Shown here: one piece after another, positions 6,876 through 13,628 of the stretch
How positions within the stretch are numbered: position 1 is the first letter of the stretch
Layout: each line of letters opens with the position of its first letter
Source of the DNA: a virus
Length of the DNA: 32,131 bases
IMG/VR virus record: IMGVR_UViG_3300005435_000040
Location: 1-32,131 of that record
Reading direction: 5' to 3' (one strand)
Notes under the pieces: model-generated
Database searches by the model: none
The model's input: only the letters and a program-made list of their open reading frames with translations
Told to the model about the DNA's origin: nothing
Made by a program: the position numbers and the translations under genes

Positions 6876-8492
6876 CTAGGCCCCCATGTGGCTTGTAGCG
6901 CGACCGCCGTAGAGCAACGACGCGATCTCGTCTTTCCAGGATTTCTTCTGCTTCGCCTTCGGAACCGGCGGCGGCGATTTCTGCGACGCCATCTGTGCGC
7001 ACCAGGCGAACGCATCCACCTGGTCATCGTGGTTGCCGCCAGCGAGGAAGCGCAGAAACTCGCGCTCGAGCGGCTCGTACCAGGGCGCATTCTTCGGCCA
7101 GCGCATGCGGCCGCGCTGCATCAGCACCTGCAGCGGCGTGGCGCGCACGCCTTTATCCTTGCCGAGCGTCTTCAGGACGACTAGCGTCGGCGATAGGTTC
7201 CGCTCCGCGCAACGCTTGGCGAACGTCGCGCTCATCGTCTTCCAGATCGCGCCGTCCTCGACGCCGAGGTAGTCCGGAGTCCACTTCTCATAGCTGTCCA
7301 GCATCTTCTCGACGATCGTGTCGCCGTCGGTCCACTTGCCGCGCACGCAGTCGCGCGCTTCGAACTCGTCGTCGCAGTCCTGCTCGATCGTCGCGCCGAC
7401 GGTGTAGTCGCCGCGCGTCGTATCGGTGATGGCGAAATCCCACGCCTGATACAGATAGCCGCGAGCGCGGCTGCGATTACCCGGCAGATCGACCGTAGGG
7501 GCGAACTGATCACGGGTGAAGTAGAGCCCGTCTTCAGGCGTGGGATTCTGTTGATAGAGCGCCGACCAGTGCCGCTTGGTCAGCGTCTTCTCGATGCGTT
7601 TCAGCATCGCTGTCGTGTAGCGGTCGGCGTGGAGCGGCTCGCCTTTCGTCCGCACCAGGCGCGCGGCCGCAGGGATGTCGCCCTCCGACGCGCGGTACAG
7701 GTTGTAGTCGTCGTCGAGGTACTCGTCCTCTTCGGCGATCGCCGGGAATTTGATGATCTCGAACTGATCGAAGTCCGGGTCGTCCCGCATCGCCTGCTGG
7801 ATGCGCCCGGCGCCGTCGTCCTCGTTCCACCACGTCTGGATCCACAGCACGCCGCCGCCGGGCGACAGGCGCGTGTAGGCGGTCGAGCCGTACCAGTCCC
7901 AGAGGTCGTCGCGGATGGTTACGCTGTCGGCTTCCTTGGCGTCCTTGATCGGGTCGTCGATGCCGAGCACGTCCGCGCCCTTCCCCGTGATACCGCCGCC
8001 AACGCCTGCTGCGATAAAGCCGCCGCCCTCGGTGGTTAGCCACGCCTCGTTCGACTGGCTGTCCGGGTGCAGCTTGGTGTGTTCGAAGAGTTTCTGGTAG
8101 TAGTCGCTCCTCATCTGATCGCGCACCTTGCGCGAGAAGCCGATCGGCAGGCTGACGTTGTAGCTCGACGCAATGAACTCGTGGTGCGGGAACCGGCCGA
8201 GGTGCCACGCCGGGAACATCTCGCTCGCCAGCGTCGACTTGCCGTGACGTGGCGGCATCAGCATGAGGATCCGCGGCGACTCGCGCTTCTCCACCGCCTC
8301 GCTGAACTTCTCGAGCTTGTGGCAGATAGCCTGGTGCACCCAGCCCGCCTGGTAGCGCGGCCGCATCTTCTGCACGTAGGACAGCATGCGACGGCGCAGC
8401 AGAACGCGCTCAGCCAGAGCGGCGCGCGCCGCCTTCTGGGCTCCGTTCAGCGCTACGGGTTCACGTTTGGTCTGAGTCGCTTCCGTCGTCAT
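6876..8492 (-). CDS. terL: Terminase large subunit (packaging ATPase and nuclease)
   Basis: This 538-residue motor protein pumps DNA into the head and cuts it. The ATPase half has a Walker A, PPRHGKST (80-87), and a Walker B-like VLGIDDP (175-181) with acidic residues. The RNase H-like nuclease half shows WDFAITD (Asp 352), LGVEDGA (Glu 412) and NHDDQVDAFAW (Asp 490/493), the three expected metal-binding positions. Length and motif order match the Terminase_6/17-like family. The start overlaps terS by 32 bases, so the two subunits are translationally coupled. Confidence 0.95.
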   Translation of the reverse strand: MTTEATQTKREPVALNGAQKAARAALAERVLLRRRMLSYVQKMRPRYQAGWVHQAICHKLEKFSEAVEKRESPRILMLMPPRHGKSTLASEMFPAWHLGRFPHHEFIASSYNVSLPIGFSRKVRDQMRSDYYQKLFEHTKLHPDSQSNEAWLTTEGGGFIAAGVGGGITGKGADVLGIDDPIKDAKEADSVTIRDDLWDWYGSTAYTRLSPGGGVLWIQTWWNEDDGAGRIQQAMRDDPDFDQFEIIKFPAIAEEDEYLDDDYNLYRASEGDIPAAARLVRTKGEPLHADRYTTAMLKRIEKTLTKRHWSALYQQNPTPEDGLYFTRDQFAPTVDLPGNRSRARGYLYQAWDFAITDTTRGDYTVGATIEQDCDDEFEARDCVRGKWTDGDTIVEKMLDSYEKWTPDYLGVEDGAIWKTMSATFAKRCAERNLSPTLVVLKTLGKDKGVRATPLQVLMQRGRMRWPKNAPWYEPLEREFLRFLAGGNHDDQVDAFAWCAQMASQKSPPPVPKAKQKKSWKDEIASLLYGGRATSHMGA

Positions 8493-8979
8493 CGGATGGA
8501 GCCGGCAGCAGAGCCACCTGTGGATCCTCCGAGACGGTGTCGTCGTCCTCGACGCGAACAGACTCGCCTTCGAGGATGGCCTTCACGAGCTCTTCATCGG
8601 ACATGTTCTCGATCTGCGACACCTGCACGGCGCCATTGATCGAAAGGTTGATCTGTTTCGTTTCCGGCGCGTAGTAGCCGCAGATCTTGGCCACCTCGCG
8701 CCACGCCGCCACCATGCTGGCCGGCTCAGACATCGTTCGTGCGATGTCGACCGCTTCGAGCAGGCCGTCCATGACCTTCTTCCGGCTCATGTTCGCCTTG
8801 TGCTCGTACTTCCCCTGCTCCTCCCGGATCGCCGCAACGACCTCGGGCCGCTTCATCAGCTGATGCCCCTCGACCGTCGGGAACGCATACCCGGCCGAGC
8901 GCGCCGCCTGCGTCTGGGTCATGCCCAGCGCGACGTTCTGGATAAACCTCTTGCACTGCTCGGTGGGCTTCCAGGGCAT
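8461..8979 (-). CDS. terS: Terminase small subunit, 172 aa
   Basis: This subunit recognises phage DNA for packaging. The N-terminal 45 residues contain a helix-turn-helix (RFIQNVALGMTQTQAARSAGYAFPTVEGHQLMKRPEV) as in Terminase_2-type small subunits. A helical oligomerisation region follows (about 50-100), then a beta strand (TKQINLSINGAVQV) and a very acidic C-terminal tail (DDDTVSEDPQ...DDDGSDSDQT) that may contact the large subunit. It is first in the late operon. No Shine-Dalgarno precedes the ATG, and a TATAAT box ends only 11 bases upstream, so the transcript may be almost leaderless. Confidence 0.88.
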   Translation of the reverse strand: MPWKPTEQCKRFIQNVALGMTQTQAARSAGYAFPTVEGHQLMKRPEVVAAIREEQGKYEHKANMSRKKVMDGLLEAVDIARTMSEPASMVAAWREVAKICGYYAPETKQINLSINGAVQVSQIENMSDEELVKAILEGESVRVEDDDTVSEDPQVALLPAPSDDDGSDSDQT

Positions 8980-8990
8980 CTAACGGCCTG

Positions 8991-9020
8991 ATTATACGAG
9001 AGTCTGACCCCGCAGTCTAA
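8991..9020 (-). promoter_or_regulatory. Sigma-70-like promoter for the packaging/capsid operon
   Basis: On the minus strand TTAGAC (9020-9015) is followed, after 18 bases, by a perfect TATAAT (8996-8991). Transcription would start near 8984, about five bases before the terS ATG at 8979. This suggests use of host RNA polymerase and a leaderless or near-leaderless first message. Confidence 0.65.
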
Positions 9021-9036
9021 CAAAGGTTCCGTTAGA
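9016..9036. promoter_or_regulatory. Inverted repeat between divergent operons, possible operator
   Basis: TCTAAC (9016-9021) and GTTAGA (9031-9036) form a 6-base inverted repeat with a 9-base spacer. It overlaps the -35 of the minus-strand promoter and lies just upstream of a plus-strand TAGAAT box. A dimeric regulator bound here could switch both directions, but this is inference from position and symmetry. Confidence 0.4.
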
Positions 9037-9040
9037 TTGG

Positions 9041-9111
9041 TAGAATCGGATGTGCGGGCTTTTGTCCTTCCGCCGGCGGAACTAAACCCGCTTCTCTGAT
9101 GTCAGACTGAT
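9041..9111 (+). promoter_or_regulatory. Candidate -10 and structured leader of the 9112 operon
   Basis: TAGAAT (9041-9046) is a good -10 element, but no strong -35 is visible. The leader contains a 14-bp perfect palindrome (9068-9081, TTCCGCCGGCGGAA) nested inside GCGGG/CCCGC arms (9054-9058 and 9087-9091), then a TCTGA-TG-TCAGA repeat (9095-9106). No clear Shine-Dalgarno precedes the ATG at 9112, so the structure may affect translation. Confidence 0.4.
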
Positions 9112-10161
9112 ATGAGACACACCCCTGCCCGGCCGCGCGTCCTTTTCATCCTGAAGCGCCGCACGGGCGACTACGAGGGGGCGTATGGAGGCGGCTACAC
9201 GCATTCACGTTCGTCCGGCCTGTTCAACTCGGTCGCTTTTGTTGTCGCCGAGCTCGAGAACCAGGGCTTCCAGGCGGAATTCATGGTCGTGACCGACAAC
9301 AACGATATCGACCGCGAAGTCGCGTCGTACCGCCCCACGCACGTGCTGATCGAGGCTCTTTGGGTCGTCCCGGAGAAGTTCGCCGAGCTCAAGCGCCTGC
9401 ATCCAAGCGTCAAGTGGGCCGTGCGGCTGCACAGCGAAGTGCCCTTCGTGTCCATGGAAGGCATCGCGTGCGACTGGGTCGCCCGCTACCTCGCCGGCGG
9501 CGTCGCCGTGGCCTGCAACAGCGAGCGCATGGCGGCGGACCTGCAGCGCCTGCACCCGCAAGGCAATATCCCCCTCCTCCCGAACTTCTACCCCCTGGTC
9601 ACCAGCCCGGGGCGCCCCGCGAAGCCGGCGCAGCGCCTTGATATTGGCTGCCTGGGAGCGATCCGGCCGCTGAAGAATACCCTGATCCAGGCGGTGGCTG
9701 CCGTCGAGTTCGCCCGCGCCAGCCGCCGGCACCTTTATTTCCACATCAACTCGAACCGCGTCGAGCAGCGGGGCGACCCGGTGCTGAAAAACCTGCGGGC
9801 GCTGTTCAAAGGGGCCGGCAGCGCCGAGCTGGTCGAGCACCCGTGGGTCAGCCATACAGAATTCCTCAAGCTCGTGGCGCACCTCGACCTCAGCATGCAG
9901 GTCTCGTTCTCGGAGACCTTCAACATCGTTACCGCCGACGCTGTGGCGTGCCACGTGCCGGTCGTCGTGTCGCCTGAGATCTCGTGGGTGCCCCGCATCT
10001 TCCATGCAGCGCCGACCTCCGTGCCCAGCATCGTGGCGGCGCTCGGCCGGGCGTGGGGGATGCGCAAAGTGGGCGGCGCGCGGCTTGCCAAGGCGGGTCT
10101 CTCCGCCTACAACCGGCGCTCGATGAAGCAATGGAAGGCCTGCCTGCAGGCCGGTCTCTAA
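9112..10161 (+). CDS. GT4-like (GT-B fold) glycosyltransferase, 349 aa
   Basis: This would be a cytoplasmic sugar transferase using a nucleotide-sugar donor. The C-terminal half shows IGCLGAIRPLKNT (178-190), matching the donor-site loop of GT4 enzymes, and FSETFNIVTADAVACHVPVV (266-285), the counterpart of the E-x7-E signature. Here the second acid is Asp rather than Glu. The N-terminal half carries a Rossmann-like region, with ARPRVLFILKRR at the start and WAVRLHSEVP near 102-111. It is the first gene of the plus-strand operon, directly opposite the terminase genes. The substrate could be phage DNA bases, virion proteins or host surface sugars; nothing in the sequence decides. The fold is fairly secure, the target unknown. 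Confidence 0.75.
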   Translation: MRHTPARPRVLFILKRRTGDYEGAYGGGYTHSRSSGLFNSVAFVVAELENQGFQAEFMVVTDNNDIDREVASYRPTHVLIEALWVVPEKFAELKRLHPSVKWAVRLHSEVPFVSMEGIACDWVARYLAGGVAVACNSERMAADLQRLHPQGNIPLLPNFYPLVTSPGRPAKPAQRLDIGCLGAIRPLKNTLIQAVAAVEFARASRRHLYFHINSNRVEQRGDPVLKNLRALFKGAGSAELVEHPWVSHTEFLKLVAHLDLSMQVSFSETFNIVTADAVACHVPVVVSPEISWVPRIFHAAPTSVPSIVAALGRAWGMRKVGGARLAKAGLSAYNRRSMKQWKACLQAGL

Positions 10162-10175
10162 AGTCAGAGCCGATC

Positions 10176-10376
10176 ATGCACGTACTCGAAGAGCTCAAGA
10201 CGCTCCTCCTGGTCAGCGCGATCCAGCGCGAGGACCCGCGCATCCAGCCACAACTGGTGCGCGACACGATCGAGCAGCTCGAGCAGCTGGTGCGCGAAAT
10301 CGCCGTGTGCCACGAGCTCCTGGACGCGGCCAGCGCGGTGATCGACGAGCTGACTCCGCTGGGCGTACGAGCATGA
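10176..10376 (+). CDS. Small helical protein, 66 aa, unknown
   Basis: The protein (MHVLEELKTLLLVSAIQRED...) is almost all helical, with two amphipathic segments (about 1-17 and 26-58) and no Cys cluster or membrane segment. It starts 15 bases after the glycosyltransferase stop and ends in an ATGA overlap with the next gene, so it is very likely translated. No family recognised. It could be a small dimeric or adaptor protein. Confidence 0.6.
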   Translation: MHVLEELKTLLLVSAIQREDPRIQPQLVRDTIEQLEQLVREIAVCHELLDAASAVIDELTPLGVRA

Positions 10377-10615
10377 GGGACTGGCTCTGGCGCGTCATCG
10401 TCGCGCTCGACACGCTGGTTGGCGCCTTTTTCCCACACGGCCATATCGGACAGACGATCAGCTCGCGCGCCGAGACGGCGCGGCAGGATGGCCACAGCTG
10501 GGGCTGCTGGCTCTGCCGCATTCTCGACCGGCTTGACCCCAACCACTGTGCCCAGGCCGTGATCAGCGACCGGGCGCGCGCCCAAGTGATCCTCGACGAC
10601 CTGAAAGGCCGCTGA
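10373..10615 (+). CDS. Small conserved-type phage protein, 80 aa
   Basis: The sequence MRDWLWRVIVALDTLVGAFF...GQTISSRAETARQDG then SWGCWLCRILDRLDPNHCAQAV follows the pattern of a small uncharacterised protein I know from many tailed phages: a hydrophobic start, a T-x-SSRA motif and a C-terminal D-x-NHC. The N-terminal 20 residues could be a membrane-associated helix. In other phages such genes are often found near lysis or packaging genes, but no function is established to my knowledge. It overlaps the upstream stop as ATGA. Confidence 0.7.
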   Translation: MRDWLWRVIVALDTLVGAFFPHGHIGQTISSRAETARQDGHSWGCWLCRILDRLDPNHCAQAVISDRARAQVILDDLKGR

Positions 10616-10795
10616 ATGATCGAGTACTACATCATCGAGAACTCCGGCAGCGTTCTGTCGCTGCGCCAGGCCACCCGTTCCGAGGCCAAAGACGCCATCG
10701 TGCCGCTGAAAACCACCGCGGTCTACCTGCGCGACGGCCAGAAGCTCGTACTCAGTGCCGAGTACTCGGTGCCGAGTACTTTGGAGGCGGCATGA
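10616..10795 (+). CDS. Small protein, 59 aa, with a repeat-encoded tail
   Basis: The gene starts immediately after the previous stop. The protein MIEYYIIENSGSVLSLRQAT... is short and beta-rich, with no known motif. Its last residues (EYSVPSTLEAA) are encoded by a stretch containing three overlapping GTACT/AGTACT-type repeats (10748-10780) that also carries the GGAGGC ribosome-binding site for the next gene. The stop TGA overlaps the next ATG. A V-P-S-T tail recurs in other small proteins of this window. Confidence 0.55.
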   Translation: MIEYYIIENSGSVLSLRQATRSEAKDAIVPLKTTAVYLRDGQKLVLSAEYSVPSTLEAA

Positions 10796-11277
10796 TCGAA
10801 AAACTGAAGTGGTGGTTCCTGTTCTGCGCCAGCGCCGCGGCGCTTACCGGCGCGGGTGTCTTCGGCCTGCTGCAGGGACTCTGGCACGTCGACCAGACCA
10901 AGCTCTCGTTCGTGATCCTGACGGTCTATTTCGTGGTCTCGGGCTGGGTGGGCTGGCTCACCGTCCGAGCGGCTGCCTGGGGCACGTTTCGCGGCGCCGC
11001 CATCCGGACTCTGCAGCAAGCCGAGGTCGCGAAGCACCACCACGCCTGCGAGGAGGCCTCCGACCTGCTCATGAAGCTGGCCATCATGGGCACCACGCTC
11101 GGCTTCTACCTCATGCTCTCCGGCGCCTTCGGCTCAGGTGCTGCCCCCACCCCCGCCGCGATCGGCGAAGCGGCCAAGGGGCTGGGCACGATCTGCATCG
11201 TCACCTTCGTCGGCGTGCTCTGCTCGAGCCTGCTCAACCTGCAGCTCGTCAACCTGCGCTACCTGACCGATGTCTAG
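10792..11277 (+). CDS. MotA/TolQ/ExbB-like membrane protein, 161 aa
   Basis: The protein has four predicted membrane helices (about 7-29, 38-58, 94-113 and 130-152) with a basic cytoplasmic stretch between helices 2 and 3. The third helix begins LAIMGTTLGFYLMLSGAFG and the fourth is AKGLGTICIVTFVGVLCSSL. This layout matches the two pore-lining helices of the MotA/TolQ/ExbB family, where LGTxxG follows a short cytoplasmic helix and a G/A-x-T-xxG helix precedes the exit. The next gene has an ExbD/MotB-type single helix with a membrane Asp and overlaps by 8 bases, which strengthens the assignment. In known members the pair forms an ion-driven motor. Its role in a phage is unknown; exclusion of rival phages, envelope energising or lysis control are possibilities. 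Confidence 0.6.
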   Translation: MIEKLKWWFLFCASAAALTGAGVFGLLQGLWHVDQTKLSFVILTVYFVVSGWVGWLTVRAAAWGTFRGAAIRTLQQAEVAKHHHACEEASDLLMKLAIMGTTLGFYLMLSGAFGSGAAPTPAAIGEAAKGLGTICIVTFVGVLCSSLLNLQLVNLRYLTDV

Positions 11278-11881
11278 GCGCCGGCCGGGGTACTTCTGGG
11301 CGTGGCTCGACCTCTACGCCACCATGCTGGGGGTCATCACGTACCTGTTCATCGTGGCCGTCGTCCAGGTGCACCCGGCTGCCAAGCCGGGCGTGGCCCT
11401 GAAGGCCGAGTACCTGGTGCAACTCACCTGGCCCTCCGGCGCGCGCGACGATCTGGACCTGCACCTGCTCATGCCGGACGACCGCCAGCTCAATTTCCGT
11501 GAGCACGAGGTGGGCTGGTGCGTGCTCGACCACGACGACATCGGCACCAACGGCGTCTACGTCGACTTCGCCACCGGCCAGACGCGTGCGCTGGAGCACC
11601 GCGAGGTGGCCACGGTGCGCGCGCTGGTACCCGGCCGCTACGTGGCCAACGTGCACGTCTACCGGCGCGCGGAGGGCACCGACAGCGCGACGCTGCAGCT
11701 GCCCTACCCGGCTCGGGTCACGCTCACGCGTCTGAACCCCCGGGTCGAAGAGCTGGCCGCCGTCGACGTGCCGCTCGAGCGCACCGGCGAGCAGAAGACC
11801 GCCTTCGCCTTCACAGTGGCTGAGGACGGCGCCGTGGCCGTGGACCTGGCTGCCGACGTGCCCTTCATCCCGGTGCGCTAA
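11270..11881 (+). CDS. ExbD/MotB-like protein with C-terminal beta domain, 203 aa
   Basis: After a short basic start there is one membrane helix, WLDLYATMLGVITYLFIVAV (12-31), with Asp 14 at its entrance, the position of the ion-binding Asp in MotB, ExbD, TolR and ZorB. The remaining 170 residues would lie outside the inner membrane. They include ARDDLDLHLLMPDDRQLNF (58-76), CVLDHDDIGTNGVYVDF (84-100) and LVPGRYVANVHVYRR, resembling the D-x-D-L-H...LD-x-DD...G-x-Y-x-x-x-V phrases of DUF2135-like beta domains. It lacks the peptidoglycan-binding OmpA-type domain of MotB. The order ExbB-like then ExbD-like with overlap is that of a functional pair. Motif reading only; a profile search is needed for certainty. 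Confidence 0.6.
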   Translation: MSRRRPGYFWAWLDLYATMLGVITYLFIVAVVQVHPAAKPGVALKAEYLVQLTWPSGARDDLDLHLLMPDDRQLNFREHEVGWCVLDHDDIGTNGVYVDFATGQTRALEHREVATVRALVPGRYVANVHVYRRAEGTDSATLQLPYPARVTLTRLNPRVEELAAVDVPLERTGEQKTAFAFTVAEDGAVAVDLAADVPFIPVR

Positions 11882-12396
11882 TGGATCCCATCTTCGAGCT
11901 CCTGTGGCCGGCCCTGACCGTACTGTCGCTCCTCGCGACGTTCACCACCTGGGTCGCCCTGCGGGCGCCGGGCAGCTACCGCCTCAAGCTGCTCCTCGTG
12001 CCCGTAGCGCTGGTGGCCTGCACGGCGGCCGCGCCGCTCTTCGTCGACCTGCTTGGCCGCGCCGCGCCGCTCGAGCTGCCCCCCAAGTTCGTCCTGCTCG
12101 CGCACAACGTGATCGTGAAGGGCTCCCAGAAGGCAGGAATCGAGGTCTGGGCGCGCGTAGGCGCTTCGACGCGTCTGTACGTCATCCCGTACTCAAAACA
12201 GGCGGAGGAGGCCTTTGCGGGCGGCGAGAAGGCCGCGGCGCACGGCGGCCGGGTCGAGATCACGCGCCGCGGGCGCGGCGGTCACGGCGACAGCCGGGAC
12301 GAGTACGAGTCGAACCTGGTGCTGCCCGAGGCCGACGCGCCCAAGGACGCCCCGGCGCGCCCCGAGCCGCCCGCACCCGCGAAGGACTGGCTGTGA
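11881..12396 (+). CDS. Third membrane protein of the ExbBD-like operon, 171 aa
   Basis: Two N-terminal membrane helices (about 9-28 and 34-59) are followed by a soluble domain with a beta-rich centre (FVLLAHNVIVKGSQKAGIEVWARV) and a charged Pro/Ala/Glu tail (ADAPKDAPARPEPPAPAKDWL). The start is a TAATG overlap with the ExbD-like gene, so all three are coupled. It may be an accessory subunit of the channel, comparable in position to TonB or TolA, but I see no TonB C-terminal domain. Family not recognised. Confidence 0.6.
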   Translation: MDPIFELLWPALTVLSLLATFTTWVALRAPGSYRLKLLLVPVALVACTAAAPLFVDLLGRAAPLELPPKFVLLAHNVIVKGSQKAGIEVWARVGASTRLYVIPYSKQAEEAFAGGEKAAAHGGRVEITRRGRGGHGDSRDEYESNLVLPEADAPKDAPARPEPPAPAKDWL

Positions 12397-12467
12397 CCCG
12401 GCAGCTCATCGAGGGCCTCGTGCTGCTCATGCTCTGCACGCTCCTGCTCGCCCGGTGCGCCGGATGA
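12393..12467 (+). CDS. 24-residue single-helix membrane peptide (GTG start)
   Basis: A GTG overlapping the previous TGA opens 24 codons, MTRQLIEGLVLLMLCTLLLARCAG, ending in a TGA that overlaps the next ATG. Residues 5-20 form one hydrophobic helix. Perfect coupling on both sides argues that it is translated. It could be a small channel regulator or a degenerate lipoprotein; it is too short for firm assignment. Confidence 0.4.
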   Translation: MTRQLIEGLVLLMLCTLLLARCAG

Positions 12468-12829
12468 GAGCCGCACCCGCTCTGCCGAAGCGTGTCTGGA
12501 TCGGGACCAGCGAGGTCAAGATCTCAATCGTCCCGCACGACGACCCACAGCTCGACGGCGGAGAGACCCGCGGCACCACCATCTGTGAGCTGCCGCCGAA
12601 GGTCCACATCTCGGACGCGCTCGATCCGGGCTCGATGCTCGAGGTCGTGTGGCACGAATTGACACATGTAATCAACTGGTTAGCCGAACTCGGCGATGAA
12701 TCGACTGAAGAACAGGTGGCGGATGTGCACGGTCGGGCGTGGCCGGCGCTCCTTATCGCCAACCCGAAGCTGCAGCGCTGGTTCACCCACCAGATCAACG
12801 CCATCCGCAAGGAGCAGAGCAACGCATGA
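12464..12829 (+). CDS. HExxH zinc metallopeptidase-like protein, 121 aa
   Basis: The protein contains MLEVVWHELTHVINWLAELG (58-77) with the zinc-binding H-E-L-T-H (64-68), preceded by a beta strand region (PPKVHISDAL) and followed by a helix carrying EEQVADVHGRAW, where a Glu or His could be the third ligand. Small HExxH proteins of about 120 residues of this sort are found in many phages. A SprT-like or ImmA-like peptidase role is possible but not shown. It is coupled by ATGA overlaps on both sides. Confidence 0.65.
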   Translation: MRAAPALPKRVWIGTSEVKISIVPHDDPQLDGGETRGTTICELPPKVHISDALDPGSMLEVVWHELTHVINWLAELGDESTEEQVADVHGRAWPALLIANPKLQRWFTHQINAIRKEQSNA

Positions 12830-12993
12830 ACGACCCGCTCGCCGTATTCGTCGCCATGGGCGCCTGTGCCGGGGGCGTGGCCTACATAGCCAGCGCCAAG
12901 GACCTCGGGCGCACGGCGTGGATAGGCTGGCTGCTCGGCACCTGCTCGCTCGCCTGCGGCGTCACGCTCATGGTGCTGGCGGTGGGGGCCTAG
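12826..12993 (+). CDS. Small membrane protein, 55 aa, two helices
   Basis: MNDPLAVFVAMGACAGGVAYIASAKDLGRTAWIGWLLGTCSLACGVTLMVLAVGA has two Gly/Ala-rich membrane helices (about 4-22 and 31-53). It overlaps the preceding TGA as ATGA. Downstream comes a 50-base gap with GTACTCAG repeat remnants and then the endonuclease VII gene. A holin-like role would fit the size and topology, but no endolysin lies nearby, so I do not assign it. Confidence 0.55.
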   Translation: MNDPLAVFVAMGACAGGVAYIASAKDLGRTAWIGWLLGTCSLACGVTLMVLAVGA

Positions 12994-13044
12994 CACCTAG
13001 CACCCCGTACTCAGTTCTGTGAAGCCCGCAAGGGTGGAGAGCAC

Positions 13045-13421
13045 ATGACACTCTGGACGACACCCTCAAAACCTGCATTACGTGCGGGGTTCCAAAGCCT
13101 CGTACCGAGTACTCCGCCAATAGCGCCAAGCGCAGGGGGTTCTTTACCGAGTGCAAGGTGTGCTCGAGCATTCGCCGGGTCTCCAACAAGCTGGCCAGAC
13201 AGGAGGAGCTCGCCGGGAGGCCCTGCCCCAGCAAATGTGAGGTCTGCAACCGTCCTCCCTCCGGTAGGGGGCGCCTGCACTGGGATCACGACCACAGAAC
13301 CGGGGGGTTCCGCGGATGGCTGTGCTACCGGTGCAACATAGCCTTGGGCTTCTGCGAGGACAACGTCGAGATCTTGCGCAAGCTCATCGCGTACCTCGAG
13401 AAAAGTCGCGGCGCTGCGTGA
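13045..13421 (+). CDS. Recombination endonuclease VII-like, with apparent -1 frameshift
   Basis: This HNH-type endonuclease VII would resolve branched DNA before packaging. The main frame contains CEVCNRPPSGRGRLHWDHDH then RGWLCYRCNIALGFCEDNV, the His-Asp-His centre and zinc Cys pairs of the family. Homologues usually carry another N-terminal zinc-ribbon phrase, seen here as KTCITCGVPKPRTEYSANSA (from 13068) and FTECKVC. No ATG, GTG or TTG opens that frame upstream of it. The ATG at 13045 has an ideal GGAG five bases before it but lies in another frame. A -1 slip on the AAAA at 13068-13071 joins the two exactly (…TPSK/TCITCG…). Alternatives are a CTG start at 13053, or GTG at 13158, which would lose the ribbon. 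The gene may be a real frameshift product, a mutant or a sequencing error. Confidence 0.7.
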
Positions 13422-13490
13422 TTTTTTTTATTTGTAATCAGTACCTTAGAGATATTTCACACAGGAGTCGCTCGGGTCCCCTCCGGTACT

Positions 13491-13572
13491 CGCGCAGCGA
13501 CGTACCCCCACTTGGGATTCGGTACTCCGGACGACGTCGGAGTCCCTTGTACCGAGTACTTCGCGCTGCGCG
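13491..13572 (+). repeat. Nested stem-loop built from GTAC repeats in the 13422-13628 gap
   Basis: Outer arms CGCGCAGCG (13491-13499) and CGCTGCGCG (13564-13572) enclose CGGTAC/GTACCG (13520-13525 and 13549-13554), which encloses ACTCCG/CGGAGT (13524-13529 and 13538-13543). The surrounding 207-base gap starts with a T7 run after the endonuclease VII stop, which may be a weak terminator. It holds no reading frame with a credible start until 13629. The structure could act in RNA or as a cruciform. Confidence 0.5.
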
Positions 13573-13628
13573 CGAGGCAAGCCATGCCTGGTGTAGTTGA
13601 TATCCCTATCACCCACATGGAGATTGAC

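Noticed and set aside
10792-12396. Complete Zorya defence system
   Set aside because: The ZorA/ZorB-like pairing is only partial: the ZorA-like protein lacks a long tail, the second protein lacks an OmpA-type domain, and no ZorC, ZorD or ZorE-like gene is nearby.
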